From Ascoidea asiatica (taxonomy: Eukaryota > Ascomycota > Saccharomycetes > Ascoideales > Ascoideaceae): a DNA stretch of 64,000 nucleotides. Shown piece by piece: positions 1-11,304 of the stretch. The DNA lies in the NCBI GenBank assembly GCA_001600695.1, contig BCKQ01000025.1, forward strand, positions 1 through 64,000. The letters run 5' to 3'. The translations under genes and the position numbers were made by a program. The stretch's first letter is position 1, and every line of letters begins with the position of its first letter. A model generated the notes under the pieces. That model did no database searches and was not told the DNA's origin. It worked only from the letters and a program-made list of their open reading frames with translations.

Positions 1-36
1 AAGAAGAAGAAGAAGATAATAATATAGTATATCAAA

Positions 37-807
37 ATGGCTGTAGGAAAAAATAAGAGACTTTCTAAAGGTAAAAAAGGTCTTAAAAAAAGAACAGTTG
101 ATCCATTTACAAGAAAAGAATGGTTTGATATTAAAGCTCCTTCAACTTTTGAAAATAGATCTGTTGGTAAAACTTTAATTAATCGTTCAACAGGTTTAAA
201 AAATGCTGCTGATGGTTTAAAAGGTAGAGTTGTTGAAGTATGTTTAGCTGATTTACAAGGTCAAGAAGATTATTCTTTTAGAAAAGTTAGATTAAGAGTT
301 GATGAAGTTCAAGGTAAAAATTTATTAACTAATTTTCATGGTATGGATTTTACAACTGATAAATTAAAATCTTTAGTTAGAAAATGGCAAACACTTATTG
401 AAGCAAATGTTACTGTTAAAACTGCTGATGATTATGTTTTAAGAGTATTTTGTATTGCTTTTACAAAAAGACAACAAAATCAAATTAAAAAAACAACTTA
501 TGCTCAATCTTCTCAAATTAGAGAAGTTAGAAAAAAAATGACTGAAATTATGAGAAGAGAAGTATCAAATTGTACTTTAGCTCAATTAACTTCAAAATTA
601 ATTCCAGAAGTTATTGGTCGTGAAATTGAAAAATCAACAGCTTCTGTATTTCCATTAAAAGATGTTCATATTAGAAAAGTTAAATTATTAAAACAACCAA
701 AATTCGATTTAGGTTCTTTATTAGCTTTACATGGTGAAAGTACCGTTGATGACAAAGGTAAAAAAGTTGCTGGTGGTTTCGAAGATGTTGTTTTAGAAAC
801 TGTTTAA
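37..807 (+). CDS. RPS1: 40S ribosomal protein S1 (eS1)
   Basis: Structural protein of the small ribosomal subunit, located on the platform near the mRNA exit. The 256-residue product matches the fungal Rps1/eS1 family along its whole length: it has the basic N-terminus ([19 protein letters not shown]), the [14 protein letters not shown] block and the conserved core around [19 protein letters not shown]. The usual family length is about 255. The ATG at 37 is the first possible start and gives the canonical N-terminus. No intron is seen. A GAA-repeat leader directly precedes the start, and the promoter is outside the window. Codon use is strongly biased to TTA, GGT and AGA, as expected for a highly expressed gene. 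Identification rests on recognised family sequence. Confidence 0.97.
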   Translation: MAVGKNKRLSKGKKGLKKRTVDPFTRKEWFDIKAPSTFENRSVGKTLINRSTGLKNAADGLKGRVVEVCLADLQGQEDYSFRKVRLRVDEVQGKNLLTNFHGMDFTTDKLKSLVRKWQTLIEANVTVKTADDYVLRVFCIAFTKRQQNQIKKTTYAQSSQIREVRKKMTEIMRREVSNCTLAQLTSKLIPEVIGREIEKSTASVFPLKDVHIRKVKLLKQPKFDLGSLLALHGESTVDDKGKKVAGGFEDVVLETV

Positions 808-1246
808 ATAATTAAATAAATTTCATTTATAATCCCAAAAAATTTTAATAAATTATTTATCACAATATAATATAATTCTCAAAACAAAACAAAACAAAAT
901 AAAAATTAATTAAGTTACTTGAACTCAATATACTAATACTTTACTCAATCTTTAAATCTATAAATCATTCAATATATCAATGAACTAATCTACTAACTAC
1001 TTGACTTACACCATTTGATTTGAATCTGTGACCATTTTCAAACACTTCAAACACTTCAAACACTTCAAACCACCGCTTTGGGTCTTAGCAATCATATTTC
1101 CATATCCAGTGTGATATATAAACTTAATCAATAAATTACCGCCATTACCATCAATGGGCTTATTTACATTAAAATTTATTATTCTTTGATAATTTGATTC
1201 TTTTTAATAAATTATAACTTAGATTTTTGGATCATTGAATTTAAAA
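808..1246. other. Intergenic, RPS1 3' side and peroxin promoter
   Basis: No gene is seen. A 9-base tandem repeat (about four copies of ACTTCAAAC) lies at about 1036-1074. The rest is AT-rich sequence with a slightly more GC-rich patch at 1070-1160 that may be promoter of the downstream gene. Confidence 0.5.
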
Positions 1247-3226
1247 ATGCCTTCATTTTATAGAAAAACTGCAATTTCTGGTATTAATAAAGTTTATAAT
1301 TATACTTCAAATTATGCTAATGAGAAAGAAAGTGTAACTTTAGGTGCTGCAGCTTCTTTAATTGGAATTGGTTTAGATAAAATTGGAACTTCAGGTTCCG
1401 CAAGACAAATTATTAATAATAATGAAAATATTGATATTGATATTGATAATAATAATAATAATAATAATAATAATATAAATCCACCACTTTCTGCAAATTC
1501 AACATTTTCATCTGATAATGGATTTTGGAATGATGAAAATTTTGAACAAGATCCAAATGATTTAAATGAAAATGATTATGAAAATTTAAGAAAAAAAATT
1601 CCATCAAAATTAAAATCAAAATTACATCTTAATTCAAATTTAAATTTAAATTCAAATTCAAATTCAAAAAAATCTAAAAATGATGATCATTTTATTGATA
1701 AAGTTTTAGAAAAATTATTAAATAATGTAATTCCAAATGATTTACCAAATAGAAATAATTTTGAAGGTAGAATTAAAGATTCTTCAAGAAAAAAAACTCC
1801 AAATTTATCAATAAAAATTTTAACTAAAAATATGAAAAAATTAATGGATAGATCAACAATAATTTTTGAATTACAATTCTCAATCTTACAAATTTTTACT
1901 TGGAATAATCCAATTATTACTATTATCATTTCAATTCTTTATACTTATATTTGTATTTATCCTTATTTTATAATAATTTCTCCATTGATTTATTTAATTG
2001 TTTTTATAATGTTACCTTCTTATATTTATAGACATCCATTAAATTATTTAAATATTTTAATTCCATTTAAAAATAAAAATTTTAAAACTTTTTTACAATT
2101 TTTATTTAATTCTTCAATTGAAAATAATAATGAATATAAATTTCAAAATCAATATATTAATGATAGAAAATGGAATTTAAAAAAATATAATTTAGATAAA
2201 TCTTCAATTTTAGATTCTCCTTCAAATATTGAACTTTCAAATTCTGATTTAAATTCTATTTCAAATTCTATTTCAAATTCTNCTTCAAATTCTTCAATTA
2301 ATTTAAATGAATCTATTAGAACAAATTCTGATAATTTTACAATAAAAAGTAATAATACAAATTATAATCAATATTTATCTCCTATTAATGATAATAGACA
2401 ACCATCAAAAGTTAAAACTGATGTTAAAATTTTAAAATATAATATGGATTTAATTGTAAATATAAGAGATTTTCAAAATTTATTAACTAATGCTTTAGAA
2501 ATTTTTGATCAAATTGAAATGTTTTTATATGGTACTGCAGGTTTTAAAAATGAAAGAGACTCAACTGCTTTATTTTATACTTTATTAATTTTAATAATAA
2601 TTTTTTTAATTATTGGTCCATATATTCCTTGGAAATTTATATTCATCATCTCAGGTTGGTCAATTTTTCTAATTACAAATCCATTAATAATTGAAGAATT
2701 AAAAAAATATAATGAATTAATTTATGAAGAAAAAATAAAAATTGATGAAGTTATTATTAAACATAAAAGAGCAGATATAATTTTAGATGAAAAACCAAAT
2801 TTTGAAATTATTGAAATTTTTGAAATTGAAAAACAAGGTTTAACTCCATTTTTATGGGAACCATTTTTATTTTCAACAAAAATTTTTGATCCAAATTCAT
2901 TTGAAAGAAAAAGTCATAAAATTCCAGAAGGTGTAAAAAATTTAAATGATATTTTACCTCCAATAAGTTGGAAATATTATCAAAAAAAAGAATCTGAAAA
3001 TTCAATAATTTATGAATTAGATTCTAATGAAGATTATGAATGGAAAATTGATTATAATAGTAATGAATGGATGACAGAAAGAAATATACCTGATGTTTAT
3101 CTTAAAAATGATAGAGAATGGGTATATGATATTGATGATTCAAGTGATGGAATTTGGAGAAGAAGAAGATGGATAAGAATTGTTTATAGATATGCAAGAC
3201 CTTCAAAAAAACCATTTTATCATTGA
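1247..3226 (+). CDS. Peroxisomal membrane peroxin with DysF domain (Pex28/Pex29/Pex24-like)
   Basis: Probable integral membrane peroxin controlling peroxisome size, number and ER contact. The product is 659 aa from the ATG at 1247; the frame is open four codons upstream from a TTG, but ATG is preferred. Visible parts: an N-terminal segment MPSFYRKTAISGINKVYNY; Asn/Ser-rich low complexity; a hydrophobic reticulon-like hairpin region after TWNNPIITIIISILYTY; a second hydrophobic pair near residues 445-490; then a DysF-type module with GLTPFLWEPFLFS (DysFN) and a Trp/Arg-rich end EWVYDIDDSSDGIWRRRRW (DysFC). This order is that of the Pex24p family (S. cerevisiae Pex28, Pex29). I cannot tell which paralogue it is. 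One ambiguous base (2282) lies in the low-complexity region. Confidence 0.85.
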   Translation: MPSFYRKTAISGINKVYNYTSNYANEKESVTLGAAASLIGIGLDKIGTSGSARQIINNNENIDIDIDNNNNNNNNNINPPLSANSTFSSDNGFWNDENFEQDPNDLNENDYENLRKKIPSKLKSKLHLNSNLNLNSNSNSKKSKNDDHFIDKVLEKLLNNVIPNDLPNRNNFEGRIKDSSRKKTPNLSIKILTKNMKKLMDRSTIIFELQFSILQIFTWNNPIITIIISILYTYICIYPYFIIISPLIYLIVFIMLPSYIYRHPLNYLNILIPFKNKNFKTFLQFLFNSSIENNNEYKFQNQYINDRKWNLKKYNLDKSSILDSPSNIELSNSDLNSISNSISNSXSNSSINLNESIRTNSDNFTIKSNNTNYNQYLSPINDNRQPSKVKTDVKILKYNMDLIVNIRDFQNLLTNALEIFDQIEMFLYGTAGFKNERDSTALFYTLLILIIIFLIIGPYIPWKFIFIISGWSIFLITNPLIIEELKKYNELIYEEKIKIDEVIIKHKRADIILDEKPNFEIIEIFEIEKQGLTPFLWEPFLFSTKIFDPNSFERKSHKIPEGVKNLNDILPPISWKYYQKKESENSIIYELDSNEDYEWKIDYNSNEWMTERNIPDVYLKNDREWVYDIDDSSDGIWRRRRWIRIVYRYARPSKKPFYH

Positions 3227-3809
3227 AAATTTAAACTATAAACCTATATCATAACATTTTCTCATTATGTTCAAATATCATCCATATACATTCCAAGATA
3301 AATTTTTTTTTTTCTTTTATGTATGGCTTCTAGCCACTATTCTTAGTTCAAATTATGGCTCGAGAAGGATTAATAAACTTTAACAATAAACAATCTATAT
3401 TCTTCTTTACGCTTTTTTATTTCTATTTCTTCTAAGTATTTGAACAGTATATATGTCATTTTTTTGAAAAAATTCAAATCAATTGAAAGCTTTATTGATT
3501 GAATTTAATTATTTCATATAAACAGTATGCAAATATACTGCAAACTATCATGGGGACTTCCAAAAGGTAGTATCTTGGATCACTAATGGTGGTAAGATAT
3601 ACATTATTTAAGATGACTTAAATGTTATTGATTTGATTGAAGAAAATCTACAAGCTTATACAGTATATAGAAAATATTTAAAAGAAGTTTTTGAATTTGA
3701 AATTTAAAAAAAAAAAAATATGAAAAAACTATATAAATGAAAAATTTAATAAAAGAAAGTAAAAACAAATGAAATATTAAGAAATCAAAATATGTGAAAA
3801 TTTATTAGT
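3227..3809. other. Intergenic between convergent peroxin and Hsp20 genes
   Basis: There is no intact gene. A short stretch at 3525-3707 reads like protein-coding sequence with an in-frame stop and is listed separately as a possible relic. The remainder is AT-rich 3' flank. Confidence 0.5.
3525..3707 (+). pseudogene. Possible short coding relic
   Basis: Frame 3525-3707 reads GDFQKVVSWITNGGKIYII, then TAA at 3609-3611, then a further 31 sense codons (DDLNVIDLIEENLQAYTVYR and on) to a TAA at 3705. Composition is unusually protein-like for intergenic DNA here (Trp, Gly and His present, no Asn runs). I do not recognise the family. It could be a decayed 3' exon or gene end, or chance. Confidence 0.25.
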
Positions 3810-4409
3810 TTAAGAAATAGCAATACGACGAACATTTTCAGTTTCTTTTTTACCTAATTTTGGAACAGANAGAACTAAAACACCATCAGTATATTTAGCA
3901 GAAATATGTTCATCATCTAATTTTTCATCTTTTGGTAAAGCAACAGTTCTTGAAAATGAACCAGTTGATCTTTCTTGATATTTGATGTTATCTTTAGTTT
4001 CTTCTTTATGATTTTCAATTTCACCAGAAATTGTAACTGAATTATTTTCTTTATTGAAATCAATATTAATTTTATCTTTTTCAGCACCAGGAATAGATAA
4101 ATGTAATTCATAATCTTTTTCATTATTGATTAAATCAACAGGAGGAATAATATCTTTGAAATCCATATTCCAGAGATTATATTCATCATCATCATCATCA
4201 TCATTAAAACTTGGGAAAAATCCAGAAACTAAAGATTTTGGTTTTTCTTTATTAACATTAGCAACTTGTTTTCCATTTTTATTTTCATTTTTACCAATTG
4301 CTTTTTTATTTTTAATTTGTTCTCTTGGAAGAGTACGATATAATTCATTTAAACTATCATCAATACCAGCAGCAAAATCCCAAAATGGTGAATAAAATAA
4401 ACCAGACAT
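3810..4409 (-). CDS. Small heat-shock protein (Hsp20/alpha-crystallin family)
   Basis: ATP-independent holdase chaperone that binds unfolding proteins during stress, probably cytosolic and oligomeric. The 199-residue protein starts MSGLFYSPFWDFAAGIDD, like yeast Hsp26 N-termini. It has a charged, Asp-rich linker (a run of Asp at about 72-77) and a C-terminal alpha-crystallin domain from about residue 90 (PPVDLINNEKDYELHLSIPG) with the hallmark AxxxxGVL segment (AKYTDGVL) and a terminal I-x-I motif (RRIAIS). Residue 180 is undetermined because of the N at 3870. It is transcribed towards the peroxin gene. A multi-unit heat-shock element lies about 280 bp upstream, which supports Hsf1 control. 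The exact orthologue (Hsp26 or Hsp21 type) is uncertain. Confidence 0.93.
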   Translation of the reverse strand: MSGLFYSPFWDFAAGIDDSLNELYRTLPREQIKNKKAIGKNENKNGKQVANVNKEKPKSLVSGFFPSFNDDDDDDEYNLWNMDFKDIIPPVDLINNEKDYELHLSIPGAEKDKINIDFNKENNSVTISGEIENHKEETKDNIKYQERSTGSFSRTVALPKDEKLDDEHISAKYTDGVLVXSVPKLGKKETENVRRIAIS

Positions 4410-6151
4410 TATTAAATTGATATTGTTTTAATTGTAGTTTTGATTATTGTAAAAATAGATTGAAATTATAGCTTTGAGAAAAAAACTTTTTTTTTATATG
4501 ATAATTAATTGAGTTTGATATAATTGATTGAAATTAATTGAATTGAATAATAATATTTTATGAAAACTTTCCCCAGATTATTTGAAAACCTCTTGTCCTT
4601 TTATATTATTTTCAATTGAGTAGAAGAAATATATCAATATTCAAAAATCACTCAAACAAAGTACCACAAACATCATATCAAAATCCATAATTTCTAGAAC
4701 TTTCTTGAGTTCAATTAAACAAACCTCATAGTTAGTTAATATTTGTTCAATGTTTTTCTTGTGGTTTTCCAGCATATTCTAGAATTCCAATAAGTCCAAT
4801 AAGTCCAATAAATTCAGTAAATTCAATAATTTCAATAATTTCAATAATTTCAATATTTCTATTCAAACAAGAACAAGAACAAGAATAAAACAATCAGCAA
4901 CTCAAAGCAACTTTTTAACGTGAACTTGCCGAGATTTCCAGGAGCCGAGCAGAAAATTCTCGATGCTTCTGGAGCGAGGCGGTGCATTTGCGGCTGGTGT
5001 TTAAAATAAGAATTCTAAAAAATTCTCTGAACACAAAACAAAGGAACAATAAAATTTATTGAATCAATCAGTCAATAATCAATGATACGAACAACTCCAA
5101 AGAGAATAAATCACATCATTCATACAGGAATACATGTTTCTTTTCTAAGGACTGGCAGTCTAGAAATCTATAGAAAGAATCTATCAGTAAATNAGAGAAT
5201 AATACAAACTCAAGAACATAATCAAAAAATGTAAACTAATTAATAATAAGGAAAAATAAAGCTAAATGAAAAGAAATAATCAAGTAAGCTAATGAACTTA
5301 TAGATTTAATACCTTTAGAGAAATTAAAGCGTGAGTGATTTTTTTCTTCTATTTTCTATGATGATTAATTTCATTGAAATTACAGAAATTGAAACAAAAG
5401 ATATTAAAAACAAAGAGTATATATAATACATTCGAAGTGAAAACCTTAATTTTTGATTGAACAACACTTGAAGTTTGAATAATTGAATAAAGAATACTTT
5501 CTAATTTGGGATTTGTAAGATTATCAATAACTATGCTTATAATAGATTCACAAATACTTGATTTAACTACTTTTTCTTTATAATTTATAACGTATAATTT
5601 TTAATTTATTGCTTATTACATGGAAAATTGAAAAGAAAATTGAAATATTTAGAAAAGAGTCGATAATTATAAATATGTATTTATAAGGATAATAATAAAA
5701 AAATGTATTCAAAAATCTACTTTAATACCTTTCATTAAATAAATATTTATTTAAGAATCTTTGAATCCCAAATTCTAAATTCCAAAGTTTCAAAAATTTT
5801 CATACCTAAACTTTAAAACGTCGGTTCTAAATATTCCCTTTCTATTCAGGTGAAGTTCTAAATTGGTCCTGATAAAGAAGGTTTTATTGACTGGCTAATC
5901 CTGTTTATAGGGTATGTGTTTGTTTTCTGGATTCATTTTTAGGAAGTTTTAAATTTGTCATTTACCGAGTCACGTGCTCTTATCCTTAGTTAATTTACCG
6001 ATAATTAAATGATTTTCAATTTTGTTTCTTCTTCTTGTTTATTCGGAAATTAGATTTATTCAGAAATAGTAATAATTTCAAAATAATAACAATAGTTTAG
6101 AATAAATATTCTAAAACAATAACCTAAAAAAAAGATATATAAAATATAAAT
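4410..6151. other. Long divergent intergenic region (Hsp20 / ADA2)
   Basis: About 1.7 kb with no gene that I can support. It holds the heat-shock element at 4692-4709, a second TTCTAGAA at 4777-4784, a run of near-repeats of CAATAAG/AATTTCAATA at about 4787-4858, a GC-richer patch at 4920-5000, and a CACGTG site at about 5972-5977 close to ADA2. A TGATGA motif at about 5356 has no convincing D box partner. Confidence 0.5.
4692..4709 (-). promoter_or_regulatory. Heat-shock element
   Basis: TTC-ta-GAA-ct-TTC-tt-GAG: three perfect and one near-perfect alternating nGAAn units with exact 2-base spacing, the canonical Hsf1 binding architecture, about 283 bp upstream of the Hsp20 start. A further inverted pair TTCTAGAA lies at 4777-4784. 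Confidence 0.75.
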
Positions 6152-7127
6152 ATGTCAGGAAAATTTCATTGTGATGTTTGTTGTTCTGATATTACTAATA
6201 GAGTAAGAATCTCATGTGCTCAATGTACTGAATATGATCTTTGTATTCCATGTTTTTCAACTGGTAGTTCAACTGGAGAACATAAACCTTATCATGATTA
6301 TAAAATTATTGAACAACATGCATATCCAATATTTTCAAAAACTTGGGGAGCAGATGAAGAATTATTACTTATTGAAGGTGCTCAACAATTTGGTCTTGGA
6401 AATTGGCAAGGAATTGCAGATCATATTGGTTTTGGTAGAACTAAAGAAGAAGTTGAAAAACATTATTATGAAATTTATTTAAATTCTACAAATTATCCAT
6501 TTCCTGAAATGGATAAAGATTTTTCAAATGTTTCTGTACAAGCATTTTCAAAAATTAGAAAAAAAAGAATTGATGATAGAAGAAATGCTCCATTACCTCC
6601 ACCAAAACCAAAACCAGTTGCTTCAACACCAGTTTGTCATGAAGTTCAAGGTTATATGCCTGGTAGATTAGAATTTGAATCTGAATATGAAAATGAAGCT
6701 GAAATGACTGTGAAAGATATGATATTTGATCCAGATGATCAACCTGGTGATATTGATTTAAAACTTGCAATACTTCATATATATAATTCAAGATTAACTA
6801 TAAGAGCAGAAAGAAAAAGATTAATGTTAGAAAATAATTTAATGGATTATAAAAAAAAAGTTGCTCAAGAAAAGAAAAGAAATAAAGAACAAAGAGAATT
6901 ATATAATTCAATGAAAGCATTTGCAAGAATAACAACCCCAATTGAATTTAAACAATTTACTCAAGGTATTCAAGAAGAATTAGAATTAAGAGAAAGAATT
7001 TCTCAATTACAAAGTTGGAGAAATGCTGGTTTAACAACATTAGAAAGTGGAATTAAATATGAAAAAGAAAAACTGACAAGAAGTAATATTCAACGATTTA
7101 CTTTTTCAAGTTTAGGTAATTCAAGAC

Positions 7128-7204
<77 letters not shown>

Positions 7205-7573
7205 AATTATAATGGAAAAGGAAGAGGTTCAGCATTTAATTCACCTGCTCCAATAGATCTTACTTTAATTAAAGGAGGATCTAATAATAATTCAAATTAT
7301 ATTCCAAATAGAAAAAATGGTCCTGCTCCATTAGATATTTCAAATTCCTCAGATGTTGAATTGTTATCTTTAGAAGAGCAAATGTTATGTTCAACATTAC
7401 GACTACAACCAAAAGTATATTTAGCAATAAAAGAAACTCTTTTCAGAGAGATTCTAAGAGCTGGAGGGATTCTTAAAAAACGAACAGCTAGAGAATTGTT
7501 AAAAATTGATGTAAATAAAACATCAAAAATTTATGAATTTTTCCTTCAACAACGATGGCTAAAACAAAATTGA
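6152..7573 (+). CDS. ADA2: SAGA/ADA transcriptional adaptor Ada2
   Basis: Nuclear adaptor that stimulates the Gcn5 histone acetyltransferase in SAGA-type complexes. 473 aa. Domains in order: a ZZ zinc finger (C7, C10, C22, C25, C31, C34, H44, H48); a SANT/Myb domain at about 63-112 (TWGADEELLLIEGAQQFGLG); a central Ada2 segment (PGRLEFESEYENEAE); and a C-terminal SWIRM domain (ending YEFFLQQRWLKQN). The S. cerevisiae protein is 434 aa. The extra length is mainly a run of about 24 Asn encoded by pure AAT repeats (7130-7201) inserted between the central region and SWIRM, a likely length-polymorphic linker. ATG 6152 gives the canonical ZZ start. A CACGTG site lies about 180 bp upstream. Confidence 0.96.
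7130..7201 (+). repeat. AAT trinucleotide repeat (poly-Asn in Ada2)
   Basis: 24 consecutive AAT codons, a perfect coding microsatellite between the Ada2 central region and SWIRM domain. Confidence 0.95.
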
Positions 7574-7984
7574 ACAAAATGCTTTAATATTATTTTTAGT
7601 ATAATTTTTATATATGGGTTAGGTTAAATGAGATTAAATGTTCTGGTATTACAGGGTAAAAACGTCTTCTTGGGGTTGTTTTTCACATATTAATCCAGTC
7701 TGGTTACCTGTAGGAGAAGNGAAGAAAGCGGAAAATAAGTTCCGTTTTAGCAGGGCGAAGTGCATACAATCTCTGTTTCAAATAGTTTTGGGATATTTTC
7801 TGTTACTTGTCACTTATGAATAGGCTCAGATCATTTGATCACTGTTAGCAAAGAAGAAGAAGAAGAAGAAGAAACAATTTGATTATTATTGAATAAACAG
7901 ATAAATAGATAGATACATAAATAAATATTTAGGAAGTAGTTAAATAAAAGTATTTATCTATCAATATATAATAATTATAATACA
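7574..7984. other. Intergenic ADA2-ERV41
   Basis: No gene. It contains a GAA tract at about 7851-7875 upstream of ERV41 and one ambiguous base at 7720. A 61-codon ATG ORF here has no recognisable features. Confidence 0.5.
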
Positions 7985-9153
7985 ATGGATGACAAACTTA
8001 AAAATATTGATGGTAAATTCAGAGGATTAAAAGCATTTGATGCATTTCGTAAGTTATCAATCAAATTTTTGAAATTTTAATGATGTGATGAACAAATTAC
8101 TAACCAAAATTATTATTATTTAAATTTATTATAATCATTTTAGCTAAAATTTCAACTTCAAATACTGTAAGATCAACAAGAGGTGGTTATTCTACTATAT
8201 TTTTGATAGTTGGTTTATTTTTCTTAGTATGGATTGAAGTTGGTGGTTGGATTGATGGTCAACTTGATTTTCAATTTTTTGTTAATGATGAAGTAAGTAA
8301 AAATTTACAAGTTAATATAGATATAGTAATTGCAATGCCATGTAATTATTTACATACAAATGTTTTGGATATGACAAGTGATAGATTACTTGCAGCTGAT
8401 TTTTTAACTTATCAAGGTATAAATTTTTTTATACCAAATAATTATATTGTAAATAGACCTGGACAACCTATAAAAACTCCAGAAATTGATGAAGTTTTAA
8501 GAGAAAGTCTTTTAGCTGAATTTAAAGAAACTGAAACTGATAAAGAAGCTGGTGCACCAGCTTGTCATATATTTGGTTCAATTCCTGTAAATAAAGTTTC
8601 TGGTGATTTTCATATAACTGCAAAAGGTATTGGATATAATGATCGTGCAATGGTTCCAATACAATCATTAAATTTTACTCATGTTATAAGTGAATTTTCA
8701 TTTGGTGAATTTTATCCATATTTAAATAATCCATTAGATTTTACATCAAAAGTAACACCAGAAAATTTACAAAGTTATCAATATTATATGTCTGTTGTAC
8801 CAACATTTTATAAAAAATTAGGTGTTGAATTAGAAACTTATCAATATTCTTTAACAGAACAAGATAAAATTTTCAAAAATCAAAAAGTTAATCATATTCC
8901 AGGAATTTTTTTCAAATATGATTTTGAACCTGTAAGTTTATTGATTCAAGAAAGACGAATATCTTTTATTCAATTTGTAACTAGATTAGTAACAATTATT
9001 GGTGGTGTTATTATATCTTTCAAATATTTTTATCGTTCAACTGATAAATTAATGGTATTTTTATTAGGAAAAAGATTTGCTTCAAGAGGTCAAGAAAAAG
9101 CAAAAACATTATTAGATTCAGATATTAAAAAAGATGATGATTTAGGATATTAA
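7985..9153 (+). CDS. ERV41: ER-Golgi COPII vesicle protein Erv41 (spliced)
   Basis: Membrane protein of COPII vesicles that, with Erv46, retrieves ER residents as a cargo receptor. Exons 7985-8048 and 8144-9153 give 357 aa. Exon 1 encodes MDDKLKNIDGKFRGLKAFDA; the splice junction restores a Pro codon (FDAFPK), exactly as in the family. Then come TM1 (about 42-60, IFLIVGLFFLVWIEVGG), a luminal domain with CHIFGSIPVNKVSGDFHITA and FSFGEFYPYLNNPLD, and a C-terminal TM after PGIFFKYDFEP. S. cerevisiae ERV41 also carries a 5' intron. Without the splice, the luminal domain would have no ATG start of its own at the right place. Confidence 0.95.
8049..8143 (+). other. ERV41 spliceosomal intron
   Basis: 95-nt intron: GTAAGT at 8049, branch point TACTAAC at 8098-8104, 3' splice site TTTTAG ending 8143. 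Phase 1; joining restores the conserved reading frame. Confidence 0.95.
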
Positions 9154-9549
9154 AAGTGAATTCATATGCTTAAATAATAAAAGTCTATTTAATTTTTTTT
9201 CTTTATTTATTAATATATTTTAAAACGTAGTGGAAATGCTATTTAACAAAGTATTTAAAACACAAAATGATAGAAACTAAAAATATTACAAACAAACAAA
9301 TAAGCAAATGTAAAAAGTGAAAAGTAAAAAGTGAAAACTAGCAATGACTTAAAAAAACAATGAGGATAAGAGATAAATGAAAAGAAAAGTAATAGGAAAA
9401 AAAAGCATTATAATAAAAAAAAAACTGAAAAAAGGGTATTATAAAAAATGACGATAGAATAATGACAAATATAAAAAGAATTTGAAAAGATTTTTGAAAG
9501 AGACTGAAAAAAAAAGCATTTTAACAAAGTGAACAAAAATAAAAACAAC
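9154..9549. other. Convergent intergenic region
   Basis: A-rich 3' flanks of ERV41 and the next minus-strand gene; nothing else is seen. Confidence 0.5.
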
Positions 9550-11271
9550 TTAAACTTCATTTAATAATTTAATTTCTGTAAAAGTCCACTGATTTAAGTT
9601 TTCNATTAATCTCCAAATTTCCATATCCAACTTATTGTAAATTTCTGAAACATCAACAATTGAATAAGAATCTGGAATATAATTTGTTTCTATATTAATA
9701 TCATTAAAATTTTTAAAGATATTTAAAATACTTTGTATAAGTTGAATATTTTCTTCATCATTTATTTCTTCTAAATCATCTTTTAAATTATTTAAATTTT
9801 CTATTAAATTTGTTTTAAATGAAGTTGATAAAGAATATTTATAAATTGTATGATATAATTCTTTGAAATTATTTAATGAGGAAGAATCTTTAATTTTTTT
9901 TAAAATTGGAAATAAATCAATTGGTTCTTGAATTGTAAGTGATTTTAAATTTGAAATATAATCATTTAAATCTTTATTTTTTCTTAATTTTGGTAAATTA
10001 ACTTTAACAGTATTATCATTATTTAAAATTAAAGATTTAATTTGATTAATTTTATTAATAATTTCAAAATTTTTTAATAATTTCAGTTTTTTATTCATTA
10101 ATTTATACATATTATTAAAAGTATCTTTTTTTTGATTAATAAAAGAATTTGAAATATCATTAATAATTTCTGGAANTAAATTATTATTTTTTTTTAAATT
10201 TTCTTTTTTAATTTCTTCTTCATTAAATTTAATTGCAGAATTTTGTTTTAATTTTTTTTTATTATAAATTTGATTTTNTTCAATATTATAAAATTTTTTA
10301 ATATTAAAACCAAATAAATATGGAAAAAATTGATCAATTAAATAATCATAAGAAATTTGAGAGAAAGTTTCCCAATTATAATATAAAATATTATTTGAAA
10401 TAAAATAATCATTTGAGATTTTATTTAAAAGATTATTTAATTGATTTTTACGATTTGCAATATCATTACCATAAATAAAATTTGAATTAATATTATTATT
10501 AATTTTATTATAATCAATATTTTTTAAATCGAAATTAAAATTATAATTATTATTATNATTTTCTTCAATAGAAGTTAAAATATTAAATAATGGATTTAAA
10601 TATTTATAATTATCATTTGAATTAATTTCTAAATTTAAGAAATTTTTAAAATATGAATAATTTATAATATTAAAATTATGAGAATCTAATAATGAAATTA
10701 TAGTTAATGGATGATAAATAATATTTATAATAAAATAATCATTTGAATTTAAGTTATTTTTTTTTAAAAAAATTGAAGGTAAAGTTGAAATTATAGTAAT
10801 TTTTATTGAATTTTGAAATTCATTAATATTAATCAGATTAAATTCATTTAAATAATTTTGAAAATGAATAAAATTAAAATTTTCATTAAATTTATCATCA
10901 TCTTTATTAAAAATCATTGAAATAAAATTATTATAATTTATTGAATTTTTTAAATTAATTGAATTATCATTATCATTTAAAATATTTAAATAATTTAAAC
11001 AAGATTTATAATTTAATTTATTATTTAAAGATAATAAAATATTAAAAATTTTAGATAAAATTTTAAATTTATTTTTATTTGATAAAAATGGATTTAATTT
11101 TAAAAAATTATTAATATTTGAATTTTTATATAAATTATTAATTTTTAAAATATAAGATTGAGTTGGCGGTTGAATTAAATAAAAAATTTCATTAATTAAT
11201 TTATTTAATTGTAATAAATTTGATTTTTTATCATTAAATTCTTCAATAAATTCATCATCATTATCAATTAA

Positions 11272-11304
<33 letters not shown>

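Noticed and set aside
5356..5460. Possible C/D snoRNA starting ATGATGA
   Set aside because: No CTGA box at a suitable distance and no rRNA complementarity recognised.
7638..7823. 61-codon ORF between ADA2 and ERV41
   Set aside because: No recognisable motif, contains an undetermined base, and lies in promoter-like sequence.
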